Under the pieces are notes generated by a model. It was not told the DNA's origin, searched no databases, and worked only from the letters and a program-made list of their open reading frames with translations. This document shows positions 52,791 to 61,869 of a DNA stretch of 64,000 nucleotides, in pieces (position 1 is the stretch's first letter; each line of letters opens with the position of its first letter). Source of the stretch: Streptomyces puniciscabiei (GTDB lineage: Bacteria; Actinomycetota; Actinomycetes; Streptomycetales; Streptomycetaceae). The stretch spans positions 2,122,501 through 2,186,500 of the forward strand of contig NZ_VFNX01000001.1 in the NCBI RefSeq assembly GCF_006715785.1. The letters run 5' to 3'. The position numbers and the translations under genes are program-made.

Positions 52791-53345
52791 TCAGGACCCG
52801 GCGCGCTCCCGGCGCGACACCACCGCGCGCAGCACCCGCCGGCCCTCGATCGACAGGTCCAGTGCCCGGCGCAGGCCGTTGGAGCCGTGCTCGGCGAGGA
52901 CGTCCAGCACCGCCGTCTGCCGCCGCAGCTCCGCCGCGACCAGGGGAGGCAGGTCCGCCGTCTCCCCCGCCCGCCCCGCGTCGAGCCCGTCGGTCGCGGA
53001 CGTGCCGTCCGCCGCGGGGTCGAGCAGCCGGTGGATCCGCAGGGAGGCGACCGAGCAGGCGTCGGCCCAGGCCCGTACCGCGTCGGCACCGCGCTCGGCC
53101 GGCACCGCGTCCAGCATGCGCCGGGCGAGCAGCGCGGCCTCGTCGTCCGGCTGCCCGGCACCGAGCGCACCCCGCGCCTTCTCCAGGCTCGCCCCCCAGT
53201 CGGAGCCGTCGGCGAGGCACGCCCACAGGGGTCGCAGCAGCTCGTCGTCGGCGCCGAGCAGCGGCAGGCACCGATCCAAACAAGCCAGCCCGCTGGCAGC
53301 CAGTCCGCGTGCGTCGGCCTGTGCGATCCGTTCCACCAGGCTCAT
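52791..53345 (-). CDS. Hypothetical helical protein (184 aa)
   Basis: Mostly alpha-helical, Ala/Leu-rich protein (VERIAQADARGLAASGLACLDRCLPLLGADDELLRPLWACLADG...). No signal peptide or membrane helix, and no family recognised. ATG 53345 follows GAGGGAG. Same strand as the DUF4328 gene 90 bases upstream and possibly co-transcribed. Confidence 0.65.
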   Translation of the reverse strand: MSLVERIAQADARGLAASGLACLDRCLPLLGADDELLRPLWACLADGSDWGASLEKARGALGAGQPDDEAALLARRMLDAVPAERGADAVRAWADACSVASLRIHRLLDPAADGTSATDGLDAGRAGETADLPPLVAAELRRQTAVLDVLAEHGSNGLRRALDLSIEGRRVLRAVVSRRERAGS

Positions 53346-53437
53346 GAAATGTCTCCCTCGCCGGGGCGCCGACCGTTACGGAGCCCGCACTTCCCTTTAC
53401 TGCGTGATACGGCGCGGGAGTGTCACAGCAGAGGTTT

Positions 53438-54136
53438 TCAGCCAAGGACCGGGGCCGGCAGCGGACCCGCGAGGGCCTTGCGGTCCTGCATCCGGGTCAG
53501 CCGGACGACCACCACGATCGCGAGGACGGCGGCCGCGCTGTCGACCATGTCGGAGAAGAGCATCTGCCCGGCGGCGCCGTACAGCAGTCTCGCCGTGTGG
53601 GCCTGCCCCCAGCTCGTGTACGCGAGCCAGCTGGTGAGGATGCTGATGATCCACAGGGTCCACCAGGCGTTGACCGCCCGGTGGCGGTAAGGCTCGCCCC
53701 AGGGCACGCTGGCGTCCCAGACGTTCAGCACGATCCGGCGCGGAAACCAGAGGTTGACGATCGGGCAGAACCAGGCGCCGATCGTCCAGCCGCGCCCCAG
53801 GTCGTGCGCGGACTGGTCGAACACCTCGGCGTTCACCCGCACCCGCCACAGCCAGCACAGGTAGACGACGGCCGTCGCGACCAGCGCCCACTCCTGGACG
53901 AAGCCGGCCCAGGCGTAGACGGCGTCGGCGTGATCGGCCCGCTGCACCACACCGACGCCCCTGGCGCCGTCTGCGACGTCACCGGCGACGTTCCTCTCCA
54001 GCAGGTCCGCGTAGCAGCCGAACACGTCGGCGGCGGCGACGACCGAGAGCAGAACGGCGGTGGCCCGGCCGAGCTTCACGGGCGAGCGGAGCACGGCACC
54101 GGGCACGAACGGTGGTGCGGGCATGGGCGTGGTCAT
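53438..54136 (-). CDS. DUF4328 membrane protein
   Basis: 232 residues with five to six helices. The DUF4328 pattern is clear: WALVATAVVYLCWLWRVRVNAEVFDQSAHDLGRGWTIGAWFCPIVNLWFPRRIVLNVWDAS. ATG 54136 after GGGGGGAA. Family function unknown. Confidence 0.85.
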   Translation of the reverse strand: MTTPMPAPPFVPGAVLRSPVKLGRATAVLLSVVAAADVFGCYADLLERNVAGDVADGARGVGVVQRADHADAVYAWAGFVQEWALVATAVVYLCWLWRVRVNAEVFDQSAHDLGRGWTIGAWFCPIVNLWFPRRIVLNVWDASVPWGEPYRHRAVNAWWTLWIISILTSWLAYTSWGQAHTARLLYGAAGQMLFSDMVDSAAAVLAIVVVVRLTRMQDRKALAGPLPAPVLG

Positions 54137-54263
54137 GAAGAGATTCCCCCCGAGATGACGATGACGACCGACGCGCGGCCTTCCCCTGGCCGCACACGTG
54201 GAGACCGGAACATACGGCCGCACGGCGCCGCGCGTCCACCCGATTGCGATCAGCCCGGTTCCG

Positions 54264-55925
54264 TCAGCCCAGCCGGTTCGCCAGGTTCCGGAAGCCGGCC
54301 CAGGACAACGCGGGCCTGCCCGGGTCCCACAGCTTCTGGACGGTGGCCCGCAGGGGCATCCGGATGCCGGCCGCGACCTGGGCCTCGCTCTGCGCGTTCG
54401 GGAAGTCGCACCAGACCGCGAACGAGCCGCCGAGGATCTGGCCGTCGTAGCTCGCCGGTACGGCGGCCGTGCCGCGCACCACCCGCGGGTTCCACTGCTC
54501 GTAGATCCGCTGTCCGGTCGGATAGACGAAGGTCTGCGGCTGGCCGAGGACGTAGTAGAGGAACTCGTCGTTGTAGTTGATGACCTTGCGGCCCGCGCTC
54601 AGGTAGTCGACCGGCTGCCGGGCGCCGATCTCCTTGCCGGTCCAGTAGGCGACCTGGAGGTCCTTGGCCGCCTGCACGGACGTACCGCGGTAGAAGCCGT
54701 CGTTCCAGGCGCGCATGGTCCTGCCGTGGGCGCGGACGGTGGCGGCGCGGTCGTTCAGCCAGCCGGTGGCGAGGTCGGCGACCGTGCCGCCGGAGCCGTA
54801 CTTCCGCCGGGCGGCCGCCGCGAGCTGCGGATAGGAGGCCTGCGGGTTCTTCACGGTGAGCGCCTGGTACTCGTCGCCGCCGAGGTGCCACTGGTTGCCG
54901 GTGAACAGGCCCGCGTACTCGTTCAGCAGATCGTCCACGAGCTTCGCGGAGGCGGGCTTGGAGATGTCGATCGCGCCCTTGGTGGCGACCCCGCTCGCGT
55001 TGCGCAGCTTCAGGTCGGGGTGGGCGGCGAGGACGGCGCCCAGATGCCCCGGCGAGTCGATCTCGGGCACGACGGTGATGTGCCGGCTGTTCGCCAGGCC
55101 CACGATCCGCCTGACCTGCGCCTTGCTGAGATGGTCCTTGGAGACGATCTCGGGGTGGGTGCTGGACTCGATCCGGAAGGCCTGGTCGTCGGAGAAGTGC
55201 AGCCCCAGTTCGTTGAACTTGAGGTCCCCCAGCTCCCGTATCCGGTCCTCTATCCAGGACTCGGAGAACGGTTTGCGCGCGATGTCCAGGCTGAACCCGC
55301 GCACCGGCTTGGCCGGCTCGTCCCGTACGACCCCCTCCGGGGCCGTGCCGCCGCCCTTGATCTCCTGCTTGAGGGTGCGGGTGCCGTAGAAGACGCCGGC
55401 CTCGCCGGGCCCGCTGATGTCGACCCGTCCCCCGCGGACGGTCATGGTGTACGACTCCTGGTTCCCGCCGCCGCCACCGAGCGCCAGCCGGAGGTCCCCC
55501 GCCCGTACGTCGTCCTTCTCCCCCGCGTAGGTCAGGCCCAGCTCCCCGGCTATCAGCCGCCCCTCGTCGGCCAGTTCGCCGTCGCTGATCACCACCCGGT
55601 CCGCCTTCCGCGGCTTCCAGCCGGGACCGCGCGCCGGAGTGTGGGAGCGAACCGCGGGTATCGTGCGCGGCGCACGGGACAGCGGATAGGAGCGGCTGGG
55701 CGCCGGACTCGCCGAGGGCGTGGCCGCCCCGCTGGGGGAACTGCCGGCCACCCGGCCGGACGACGACTGCCGCGCACCGCCTTCCGGCTTCCCGCCGCCC
55801 CCGCCCGCCGAGGCCCACACGCCGACCCCCGTGCCGAGCGCGACGGTCCCGACGACCGCGGCGGCAACCACCATCCGCTTCCGCATCACCTGCTGCGCCG
55901 GAGCACGGCGCTTGTGCTGGGTCAC
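54264..55925 (-). CDS. Beta-N-acetylhexosaminidase (GH20), secreted or anchored
   Basis: 553 residues. An N-terminal signal/anchor helix (MVVAAAVVGTVALGTGVGVWASA), Ser/Pro linker, GH20b domain (RVVISDGELADEGRLIAGELGLTYAG) and catalytic GH20 barrel with RGFSLDIARKPFS, SPGHLGAVLAAHPDL and the Asp-Glu pair in HLGGDEY. Releases GlcNAc from chitin fragments or peptidoglycan-derived sugars. GTG 55925 chosen; ATG 55886 is an alternative. Confidence 0.9.
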   Translation of the reverse strand: MTQHKRRAPAQQVMRKRMVVAAAVVGTVALGTGVGVWASAGGGGGKPEGGARQSSSGRVAGSSPSGAATPSASPAPSRSYPLSRAPRTIPAVRSHTPARGPGWKPRKADRVVISDGELADEGRLIAGELGLTYAGEKDDVRAGDLRLALGGGGGNQESYTMTVRGGRVDISGPGEAGVFYGTRTLKQEIKGGGTAPEGVVRDEPAKPVRGFSLDIARKPFSESWIEDRIRELGDLKFNELGLHFSDDQAFRIESSTHPEIVSKDHLSKAQVRRIVGLANSRHITVVPEIDSPGHLGAVLAAHPDLKLRNASGVATKGAIDISKPASAKLVDDLLNEYAGLFTGNQWHLGGDEYQALTVKNPQASYPQLAAAARRKYGSGGTVADLATGWLNDRAATVRAHGRTMRAWNDGFYRGTSVQAAKDLQVAYWTGKEIGARQPVDYLSAGRKVINYNDEFLYYVLGQPQTFVYPTGQRIYEQWNPRVVRGTAAVPASYDGQILGGSFAVWCDFPNAQSEAQVAAGIRMPLRATVQKLWDPGRPALSWAGFRNLANRLG

Positions 55926-56079
55926 CCTGCCAACGTACGACCGTTTGGCACTTCGTTCGTCATCCAGGCGCTTTGAAACTCTGCCGTCCGGGTGAATTTC
56001 AGGCACCTCGCGGACACACAGTGACCACTCTCGATAACCTGACGACACACCTTTCACAGCATCCCCTGCCACGCCACAT

Positions 56080-56652
56080 GTGACGCGAGGACCCACGCTG
56101 CCCGCCCACCGTCTCCCGTATCTCCCCAACCCCCTCGACGCCTTCAACGCGGCACCCGCCGACGAGGCACGCGCCCTCCTGCTGCACTGCCTGCGCAGCC
56201 TGCGCTGGTCCCACCGCGTCGCGGACCACCGCCCCTACCCCGACCTGGACTCCCTCCTGGCCGCGGCGGACGAGGCGGCGTACGACCTGTCGCCGAGCGA
56301 CATGGCGGAGGCGTTGGCCGGAGAGTCCCTCCCCGAGCTCCCCGAGGACACGTACTCCGCGGCCCACATGGCCCTGAGCGCGGCACAGGCGGCATACGAG
56401 GCCAGGTTCGGACACGCGTTCGTCATCTACCTGGGGGACACCCACCCGGACGAATCCCTCGACCGCATCCTCGAAGCGATCCGATCACGATTGACAAACG
56501 ATCCGGAGGAGGAACGGGTGATAGCGGCGGAGGAACTCCGGCGCCTGGCGAGAGGACGGCTCCTGTCCCTCCTCAGGGGCGCGAGGCTGTATCCCTCAGC
56601 GGCTCCGCCGCGGGGCGCGACCAGCCACGACGCACCCGCACACGGCAAATAA
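56080..56652 (+). CDS. OHCU decarboxylase-like protein (UraD family) with repeat-derived tail
   Basis: 190 residues. Resembles 2-oxo-4-hydroxy-4-carboxy-5-ureidoimidazoline decarboxylase: LPYLPNPLDAFNAAPADEARALLLHCLRSLRWSHRVADHRPY, FVIYLGDTHPDESLDRILEAIRSRLTNDPEEERVIAAEELRRLARGRL. The enzyme acts after urate oxidase in purine breakdown. From RGARLYPSAAPPRGATSH onward the C-terminus is encoded by a dispersed intergenic repeat (56575-56637), so the native end was probably displaced. GTG 56080 has no obvious ribosome-binding site. Confidence 0.8.
   Translation: MTRGPTLPAHRLPYLPNPLDAFNAAPADEARALLLHCLRSLRWSHRVADHRPYPDLDSLLAAADEAAYDLSPSDMAEALAGESLPELPEDTYSAAHMALSAAQAAYEARFGHAFVIYLGDTHPDESLDRILEAIRSRLTNDPEEERVIAAEELRRLARGRLLSLLRGARLYPSAAPPRGATSHDAPAHGK
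56575..56637 (+). repeat. Dispersed intergenic repeat, copy 2 (inside the UraD-like reading frame)
   Basis: Shares AGGGGCGCGAGGCTGT, CGGCTCCGCCGCG and CCACGACG with copy 1 at 21585, in the same order. Confidence 0.68.
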
Positions 56653-56844
56653 CAGGACACACCGCCCCAGCAGCCGCCCGGCGCCTAACCCATCCGGTGC
56701 CAATTTGATCACACAAGGTAGGCCCCCCGTAAAGCACAGCGCAGCGCATCGCTACGATGCTGGGGGCCGGTGGACCGTACCCGGCCGGGCCCGCCCGACA
56801 CCGAAGCCGGCGCGGCCCCAATCCCCGCTCCCGGAGGGACTTCC

Positions 56845-57225
56845 GTGCCGGCTGGAACGCTGTACCGCGGCCGGGAAGGAATGTGGTCCTGGGTGGCTCA
56901 CCGAGTCACCGGCGTCCTCATTTTCTTCTTCCTGTTCGTTCACGTGCTGGACACCGCTCTCGTGCGTGTCTCCCCCGAGGACTACGACAAGGTCGTAGCC
57001 ACGTACAAGACGCCGATCGTCGCGCTGCTGGAGTACGGCCTCGTCGCCGCCATCCTCTTCCACGCGCTCAACGGCCTGCGCGTCATCGCCGTCGACTTCT
57101 GGTCGAAGGGCCCGCGCTACCAGAAGCAGATGTTCTGGACCGTGATGGGTGTCTGGATCGTGCTGATGGTCGGGGCGATCTACCCGGTCCTCGGTCACGC
57201 GTACCGCGTTCTCTTTGGGAGCTGA
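56845..57225 (+). CDS. sdhC: Succinate dehydrogenase cytochrome b556 subunit
   Basis: 126 residues, three helices. SdhC signature LYRGREGMWSWVAHRVTGVLIFFFLFVHVLDTALV and HALNGLRVIAVDF with haem-ligand His. GTG 56845 is preferred because GGAGGG lies six bases upstream; the frame opens earlier at 56770. First gene of sdhCDAB. Anchors the complex and reduces menaquinone. Confidence 0.92.
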   Translation: MPAGTLYRGREGMWSWVAHRVTGVLIFFFLFVHVLDTALVRVSPEDYDKVVATYKTPIVALLEYGLVAAILFHALNGLRVIAVDFWSKGPRYQKQMFWTVMGVWIVLMVGAIYPVLGHAYRVLFGS

Positions 57226-57230
57226 CGCCG

Positions 57231-57713
57231 ATGTCCACCACTGAAACCGCCGCGTCCGGAGTCGGCCCCGTCGAGGGCGCCCCCGTCTACACCGTCGACA
57301 ACCCGGCCCCGCTGATCGAGGCGCCGCGCAAGCGCACCAAGAAGTCCCCGAAGTCGACCCGGGGCAACTTCGAGCTGGCGGCCTGGCTGTTCATGCGCCT
57401 GTCCGGCATCGTGCTGGTCGTCCTGGTCCTCGGCCACCTGCTGATCCAGCTCGTGCTGGACGGCGGTGTCTCCAAGATCGGCTTCGCCTTCGTGGCCGGC
57501 CGCTGGGCGTCCCCCTGGTGGCAGGTCTGGGACCTGCTGATGCTGTGGCTCGCGATGCTGCACGGCGCCAACGGCCTGCGCACGGTCATCAACGACTACG
57601 CCGAGCGGCCTGCGTCCCGCATGTGGCTGAAGGCCCTGCTGTACACCGCCACGGTGTGGACCATCCTGCTGGGCACGCTGGTGATCTTCACCTTCGACCC
57701 GAACATCCGCTAG
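57231..57713 (+). CDS. sdhD: Succinate dehydrogenase membrane anchor subunit
   Basis: 160 residues: a Lys/Pro-rich N-terminus, then three helices with [21 protein letters not shown] and [17 protein letters not shown] (haem/quinone region). ATG 57231, 5 bases after sdhC. Confidence 0.92.
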   Translation: MSTTETAASGVGPVEGAPVYTVDNPAPLIEAPRKRTKKSPKSTRGNFELAAWLFMRLSGIVLVVLVLGHLLIQLVLDGGVSKIGFAFVAGRWASPWWQVWDLLMLWLAMLHGANGLRTVINDYAERPASRMWLKALLYTATVWTILLGTLVIFTFDPNIR

Positions 57714-57732
57714 GCACGGGGCTGCGAGAATC

Positions 57733-59487
57733 ATGAAGATCCACAAGTACGACACCGTCATCGTCGGCGCCGGTGGCGCGGGCATGCGCGCCGCCATCGA
57801 GGCGACGAAGCGCAGCCGCACCGCCGTGCTGACCAAGCTCTACCCCACCCGCTCCCACACGGGCGCCGCGCAGGGCGGCATGGCCGCCGCGCTCGCCAAC
57901 GTGGAGGAGGACAACTGGGAGTGGCACACCTTCGACACGGTCAAGGGCGGTGACTACCTGGTCGACCAGGACGCCGCCGAGATCCTCGCGAAGGAGGCCA
58001 TCGACGCCGTCCTCGACCTGGAGAAGATGGGCCTGCCGTTCAACCGGACGCCGAACGGCACCATCGACCAGCGCCGATTCGGCGGTCACAGCCGCAACCA
58101 CGGCGAGGCCCCGGTCCGCCGGTCCTGCTACGCCGCGGACCGCACCGGCCACATGATCCTCCAGACGCTGTACCAGAACTGCGTCAAGGAGGGCGTGGAG
58201 TTCTTCAACGAGTTCTACGTCCTGGACCAGCTGATCACCGAGGTCGACGGCGTCAAGAAGTCGGCCGGTGTCGTCGCCTACGAGCTGGCGACCGGTGAGA
58301 TCCACATCTTCCAGGCGAAGGCCGTCATCTACGCCTCTGGCGGCTGCGGCAAGTTCTTCAAGGTGACCTCCAACGCGCACACCCTCACCGGTGACGGCCA
58401 GGCCGCCGTCTACCGCCGGGGTCTGCCGCTGGAGGACATGGAGTTCTTCCAGTTCCACCCGACCGGCATCTGGCGCATGGGCATCCTCCTCACCGAGGGA
58501 GCGCGCGGCGAGGGCGGCATCCTGCGCAACAAGGACGGCGAGCGCTTCATGGAGAAGTACGCTCCCGTCATGAAGGACCTGGCGTCCCGTGACGTCGTGT
58601 CCCGCTCCATCTACACCGAGATCCGCGAGGGCCGCGGCTGTGGTCCCGAGGGCGACCACGTCTACCTGGACCTCACCCACCTGCCGCCGGAGCAGCTGGA
58701 CGCCAAGCTGCCGGACATCACCGAGTTCGCGCGCACCTACCTCGGTATCGAGCCGTACACGGACCCGATCCCGATCCAGCCGACCGCGCACTACGCGATG
58801 GGCGGCATCCCGACGAACGTCGAGGGTGAGGTCCTGGCGGACAACACCACGGTCGTCCCGGGTCTGTACGCGGCCGGCGAGGTCGCCTGTGTCTCCGTGC
58901 ACGGCGCCAACCGGCTCGGCACCAACTCGCTGCTGGACATCAACGTGTTCGGCCGCCGCGCGGGCATCGCCGCCGCCGAGTACGCCCACAAGGCGGACTT
59001 CGTCGAGCTGCCGGAGAACCCGGAGTCGTTCGTCGTCGAGCAGATCGAGCGGCTGCGCAACTCCACCGGCAACGAGCGGGTGGCCACGCTCCGTCGTGAG
59101 CTGCAGGAGACCATGGACGCCAACGTCATGGTGTTCCGCACCGAGCAGACGATCAAGACGGCCGTCGAGAAGATCGCCGAGCTCAGGGAGCGCTACAAGA
59201 ACGTGGCGGTCCAGGACAAGGGCAAGCGGTTCAACACCGACCTGCTGGAGGCCATCGAGCTGGGCAACCTGCTGGACCTGGCCGAGGTCATGGCCGTCTC
59301 GGCGCTGGCCCGCAAGGAGTCCCGCGGCGGTCACTACCGCGAGGACTACCCGAACCGCGACGACGTCAACTTCATGCGCCACACCATGGCGTACCGCGAG
59401 GTCGGCGCCGACGGCTCGGAAACCGTCCGTCTCGACTACAAGCCGGTCGTCCAGACCCGCTACCAGCCGATGGAGCGTAAGTACTGA
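57733..59487 (+). CDS. sdhA: Succinate dehydrogenase flavoprotein subunit
   Basis: 584 residues. FAD Rossmann [16 protein letters not shown], covalent-FAD segment [16 protein letters not shown], substrate/active-site motifs [21 protein letters not shown], and capping-domain [24 protein letters not shown]. Intact. ATG 57733, 19 bases after sdhD; stop overlaps sdhB by one base. Confidence 0.96.
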   Translation: MKIHKYDTVIVGAGGAGMRAAIEATKRSRTAVLTKLYPTRSHTGAAQGGMAAALANVEEDNWEWHTFDTVKGGDYLVDQDAAEILAKEAIDAVLDLEKMGLPFNRTPNGTIDQRRFGGHSRNHGEAPVRRSCYAADRTGHMILQTLYQNCVKEGVEFFNEFYVLDQLITEVDGVKKSAGVVAYELATGEIHIFQAKAVIYASGGCGKFFKVTSNAHTLTGDGQAAVYRRGLPLEDMEFFQFHPTGIWRMGILLTEGARGEGGILRNKDGERFMEKYAPVMKDLASRDVVSRSIYTEIREGRGCGPEGDHVYLDLTHLPPEQLDAKLPDITEFARTYLGIEPYTDPIPIQPTAHYAMGGIPTNVEGEVLADNTTVVPGLYAAGEVACVSVHGANRLGTNSLLDINVFGRRAGIAAAEYAHKADFVELPENPESFVVEQIERLRNSTGNERVATLRRELQETMDANVMVFRTEQTIKTAVEKIAELRERYKNVAVQDKGKRFNTDLLEAIELGNLLDLAEVMAVSALARKESRGGHYREDYPNRDDVNFMRHTMAYREVGADGSETVRLDYKPVVQTRYQPMERKY

Positions 59488-60266
59488 TGGCTACCCCCGT
59501 TCTGGACAAGGAAGAGGCGGCCGGCAAGCCCGAGCCCGGTTTCGCCGACTCCCCCTACATCACGGTCACCTTCCGGGTCCGCCGGTTCAACCCGGAGGTC
59601 GCGGCGGAGGCCGCCTGGGAAGACTTCCAGCTGGAGATCGACCCGAAGGAGCGTGTCCTCGACGGCCTCCACAAGATCAAGTGGGACCTCGACGGCACCC
59701 TCACCTTCCGCCGCAGTTGCGCGCACGGCATCTGCGGCTCGGACGCGATGCGGATCAACGGCAAGAACCGCCTTGCCTGCAAGACGCTGATCAAGGACAT
59801 CAACCCCGAGAAGCCGATCACGATCGAGCCCATCAAGGGCCTGACGGTCCTGAAGGACCTGGTCGTGGACATGGAGCCGTTCTTCCAGGCGTACCGGGAC
59901 GTCATGCCGTTCCTGGTCACCAAGGACACGAACGAGCCGACGCGTGAGCGGCTGCAGTCGGCCGAGGACCGCGAGCGCTTCGACGACACCACCAAGTGCA
60001 TCCTGTGCGCCGCGTGCACGTCGTCCTGCCCGGTGTTCTGGAACGACGGCCAGTACTTCGGTCCGGCCGCGATCGTGAACGCCCACCGCTTCATCTTCGA
60101 CAGCCGTGACGAGGCGGGCGAGCAGCGCCTGGAGATCCTCAACGACCGTGACGGCGTGTGGCGTTGCCGTACGACGTTCAACTGCACGGACGCCTGCCCG
60201 CGCGGTATCGAGGTCACCAAGGCGATCCAGGAGGTCAAGCGCGCGCTGATCACGCGTCGCTACTGA
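59487..60266 (+). CDS. sdhB: Succinate dehydrogenase iron-sulfur subunit
   Basis: 259 residues. 2Fe-2S ligands in RRSCAHGICGSDAMRINGKNRLAC, 4Fe-4S/3Fe-4S ligands in CILCAACTSSCPVFW and CTDACPRGI. Transfers electrons from SdhA to quinone. ATG 59487 overlaps the sdhA stop (TGATG). Strong terminator at 60301. Confidence 0.96.
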   Translation: MATPVLDKEEAAGKPEPGFADSPYITVTFRVRRFNPEVAAEAAWEDFQLEIDPKERVLDGLHKIKWDLDGTLTFRRSCAHGICGSDAMRINGKNRLACKTLIKDINPEKPITIEPIKGLTVLKDLVVDMEPFFQAYRDVMPFLVTKDTNEPTRERLQSAEDRERFDDTTKCILCAACTSSCPVFWNDGQYFGPAAIVNAHRFIFDSRDEAGEQRLEILNDRDGVWRCRTTFNCTDACPRGIEVTKAIQEVKRALITRRY

Positions 60267-60300
60267 TCCGTCCGCCGGTCTCGCCGGCGCTGCCGGTCCG

Positions 60301-60353
60301 GCCCGAGGGCCCTGTCTTCCGATCCTCCGGAAGCAGGGCCCTCGGGCGTTTTT
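60301..60353 (+). terminator. Intrinsic terminator of sdhCDAB (stem plus T-tract)
   Basis: A 14-bp perfect stem GCCCGAGGGCCCTG with its complement and an inner CTTCC/GGAAG hairpin end in GTTTTT (60348-60353), the best canonical terminator in this window. Confidence 0.92.
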
Positions 60354-60390
60354 GTCGGGTTTCCTCACCAGGCGGTTCTAATGTGACGAC

Positions 60391-60801
60391 ATGTCAGACG
60401 AAGAGTCCTACGAGCTGCTCGGTTTCGACAACGTTCTGCTTCCCGTCGGAGACCTCGGCGAGGCCGTCGGGTTCTACAAGCGGGCCGGGTTCAGTGTCGG
60501 GTTCCGGTTCGACGAGGGCGGGCTCGCCCTGCTGAAGGTCGGCGCGGAGACGCCCGGGATCCTGCTGTGCGCCGAGGAGCAACTGGGCCACCGGTCGCCG
60601 CCCTGGCCCTCGGCGCGGGTCTGGCTGGAGGTGCCGGACGCGCGGACGGCGGCACGGGAGCTGGCCGCGGCCGGGATCCAGCCGCTGGACGAGGCGTTTC
60701 AGGGGGCCACCGGGTGGACGGTGGAGATCGCCGATCCCTGGGGCAACATCCTCGGCTTCACGGACTACACCAAGCGCAGGGAACTGGGCCGCAGAAGCTG
60801 A
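60391..60801 (+). CDS. VOC/glyoxalase-family protein
   Basis: 136 residues with two beta-alpha-beta-beta-beta modules (NVLLPVGDLGEAVGFYKRAGFSVGFRFDEGGLALLKVG, ARVWLEVPDARTAARELAAAGIQ, VEIADPWGNILGFTDY). Metal-binding positions are not complete enough to name an enzyme. A short leader after the sdh terminator; single gene before the TetR-type operators. Confidence 0.82.
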   Translation: MSDEESYELLGFDNVLLPVGDLGEAVGFYKRAGFSVGFRFDEGGLALLKVGAETPGILLCAEEQLGHRSPPWPSARVWLEVPDARTAARELAAAGIQPLDEAFQGATGWTVEIADPWGNILGFTDYTKRRELGRRS

Positions 60802-60812
60802 CCGCTCTTGAG

Positions 60813-60826
60813 TTGAACACGTTCAA
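60813..60826. promoter_or_regulatory. Operator 1 and -35 box of the membrane/DCC/TetR cluster
   Basis: TTGAACACGTTCAA has perfect 6-base arms. Its left arm is the -35 hexamer TTGAAC (60813-60818), 17 bases before -10 TACAGT (60836-60841). Confidence 0.72.
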
Positions 60827-60857
60827 AAAGAGGTCTACAGTCATCCCTGTCAGCGTT

Positions 60858-60871
60858 TTGAACGCGTTCAA
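60858..60871. promoter_or_regulatory. Operator 2 of the membrane/DCC/TetR cluster
   Basis: TTGAACGCGTTCAA, perfect 14-bp palindrome 45 bases (centre to centre) from operator 1 and just downstream of the predicted start point. Binding at both would block the promoter. Confidence 0.75.
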
Positions 60872-60884
60872 CAAGGGGTGGGGT

Positions 60885-61292
60885 ATGGACCGCACGGTCA
60901 TCGCCTACGTCATCTACCTGGTCGTCAGCATCGCCCTGACCGTCTGGGTGGCCCGCACGCTCAGCCGCAACGGACGGATCTTCCTCGCCGACGTGCTGCG
61001 CGGCAACGAGAAGCTCGCGGACGCCGTCAACCATCTCCTGGTCGTCGGCTTCTACCTGGTCAACCTCGGCTTCGTGGCGCTGTATCTGAGCGGGGACGAG
61101 ACGATCGAGGACACCCGCGGCATCTTCGAGGCCCTGTCGACCAAGCTGGGCGTGGTCCTGCTGGTGCTCGGCGTGATGCACCTGGGCAACGTGTACGTGC
61201 TCAACCGGATCCGCCGGCGCGGGGTCATGGAGCGCGAGCAGCTGCCCCCGGTCGGCCCGCAGGAGTGGACCGCCCCGGCGGCCGGGGCGTGA
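60885..61292 (+). CDS. Integral membrane protein, unknown function
   Basis: 135 residues, three helices (VIAYVIYLVVSIALTVWVARTL, NHLLVVGFYLVNLGFVALYL, TKLGVVLLVLGVMHLGNVYVLNRI). ATG 60885 after AAGGGGTGGGG. Overlaps the DCC gene by four bases. First gene of a membrane/DCC unit under the paired TTGAAC operators. Confidence 0.8.
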   Translation: MDRTVIAYVIYLVVSIALTVWVARTLSRNGRIFLADVLRGNEKLADAVNHLLVVGFYLVNLGFVALYLSGDETIEDTRGIFEALSTKLGVVLLVLGVMHLGNVYVLNRIRRRGVMEREQLPPVGPQEWTAPAAGA

Positions 61293-61837
61293 CCGCCGTG
61301 ACCACCACTGGGGACCGGGGCGTCACGGGGGGCGTCCCGGTCCGCGGGCTGACCGTGCTGTACGACGCCGAGTGCGGACTGTGCACCCATGTACGGGACT
61401 GGCTCGCCCGGCAGCCGAAGCTGGTGCCGCTGGACCTGGTGCCGGCCGGCTCGGACCGGGCCCGGGCCCGCTTCCCCGGGCTCGACCACGCCGCCACGCT
61501 CGACGAGGTCACCGTCGTCGGCGACTCCGGGCAGGTCTACCGGGGTTCGCGCGCCTGGATCGTCGTCCTGTGGGCCCTGCGCGAGCACCGGCCCCTCGCC
61601 CGCCGGCTGAGCACCCCGTCCGGCGCCCGGCTCGCCCGCGGCGCGGTGCTGGCTGCGGCGAAGTGGCGGGGTGCGCGGCAGAACAACGGCGCGCGGTGGG
61701 GCAACGGCGCGCCGGGCGGCGCATGGAACTGGGGCGGGACGGCCTACCGGCGGGCGGACGGGTGGACATACCGTCCCGACACCGGCTGGAGCTACGAGCC
61801 GCCCTCCTGCTCCGGCGGAGCCTGCGCCACCGGTTAG
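61289..61837 (+). CDS. DCC-family thiol-disulfide oxidoreductase-like protein
   Basis: 182 residues. DCC1 motif VLYDAECGLCTHVRDWLARQPKLVPLDLVP (DxxCxxC), GQVYRGSRAWIVVLWALREHRPLARRL. The C-terminal 60 residues are Gly/Trp/Asn-rich and end in SCSGGACATG. GTG 61289 overlaps the preceding stop. The redox pair suggests disulfide exchange; partner unknown. Confidence 0.85.
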   Translation: MTAVTTTGDRGVTGGVPVRGLTVLYDAECGLCTHVRDWLARQPKLVPLDLVPAGSDRARARFPGLDHAATLDEVTVVGDSGQVYRGSRAWIVVLWALREHRPLARRLSTPSGARLARGAVLAAAKWRGARQNNGARWGNGAPGGAWNWGGTAYRRADGWTYRPDTGWSYEPPSCSGGACATG

Positions 61838-61869
61838 GCCCCTCCGCCGTACTCGTTAGGCTCTTCACC

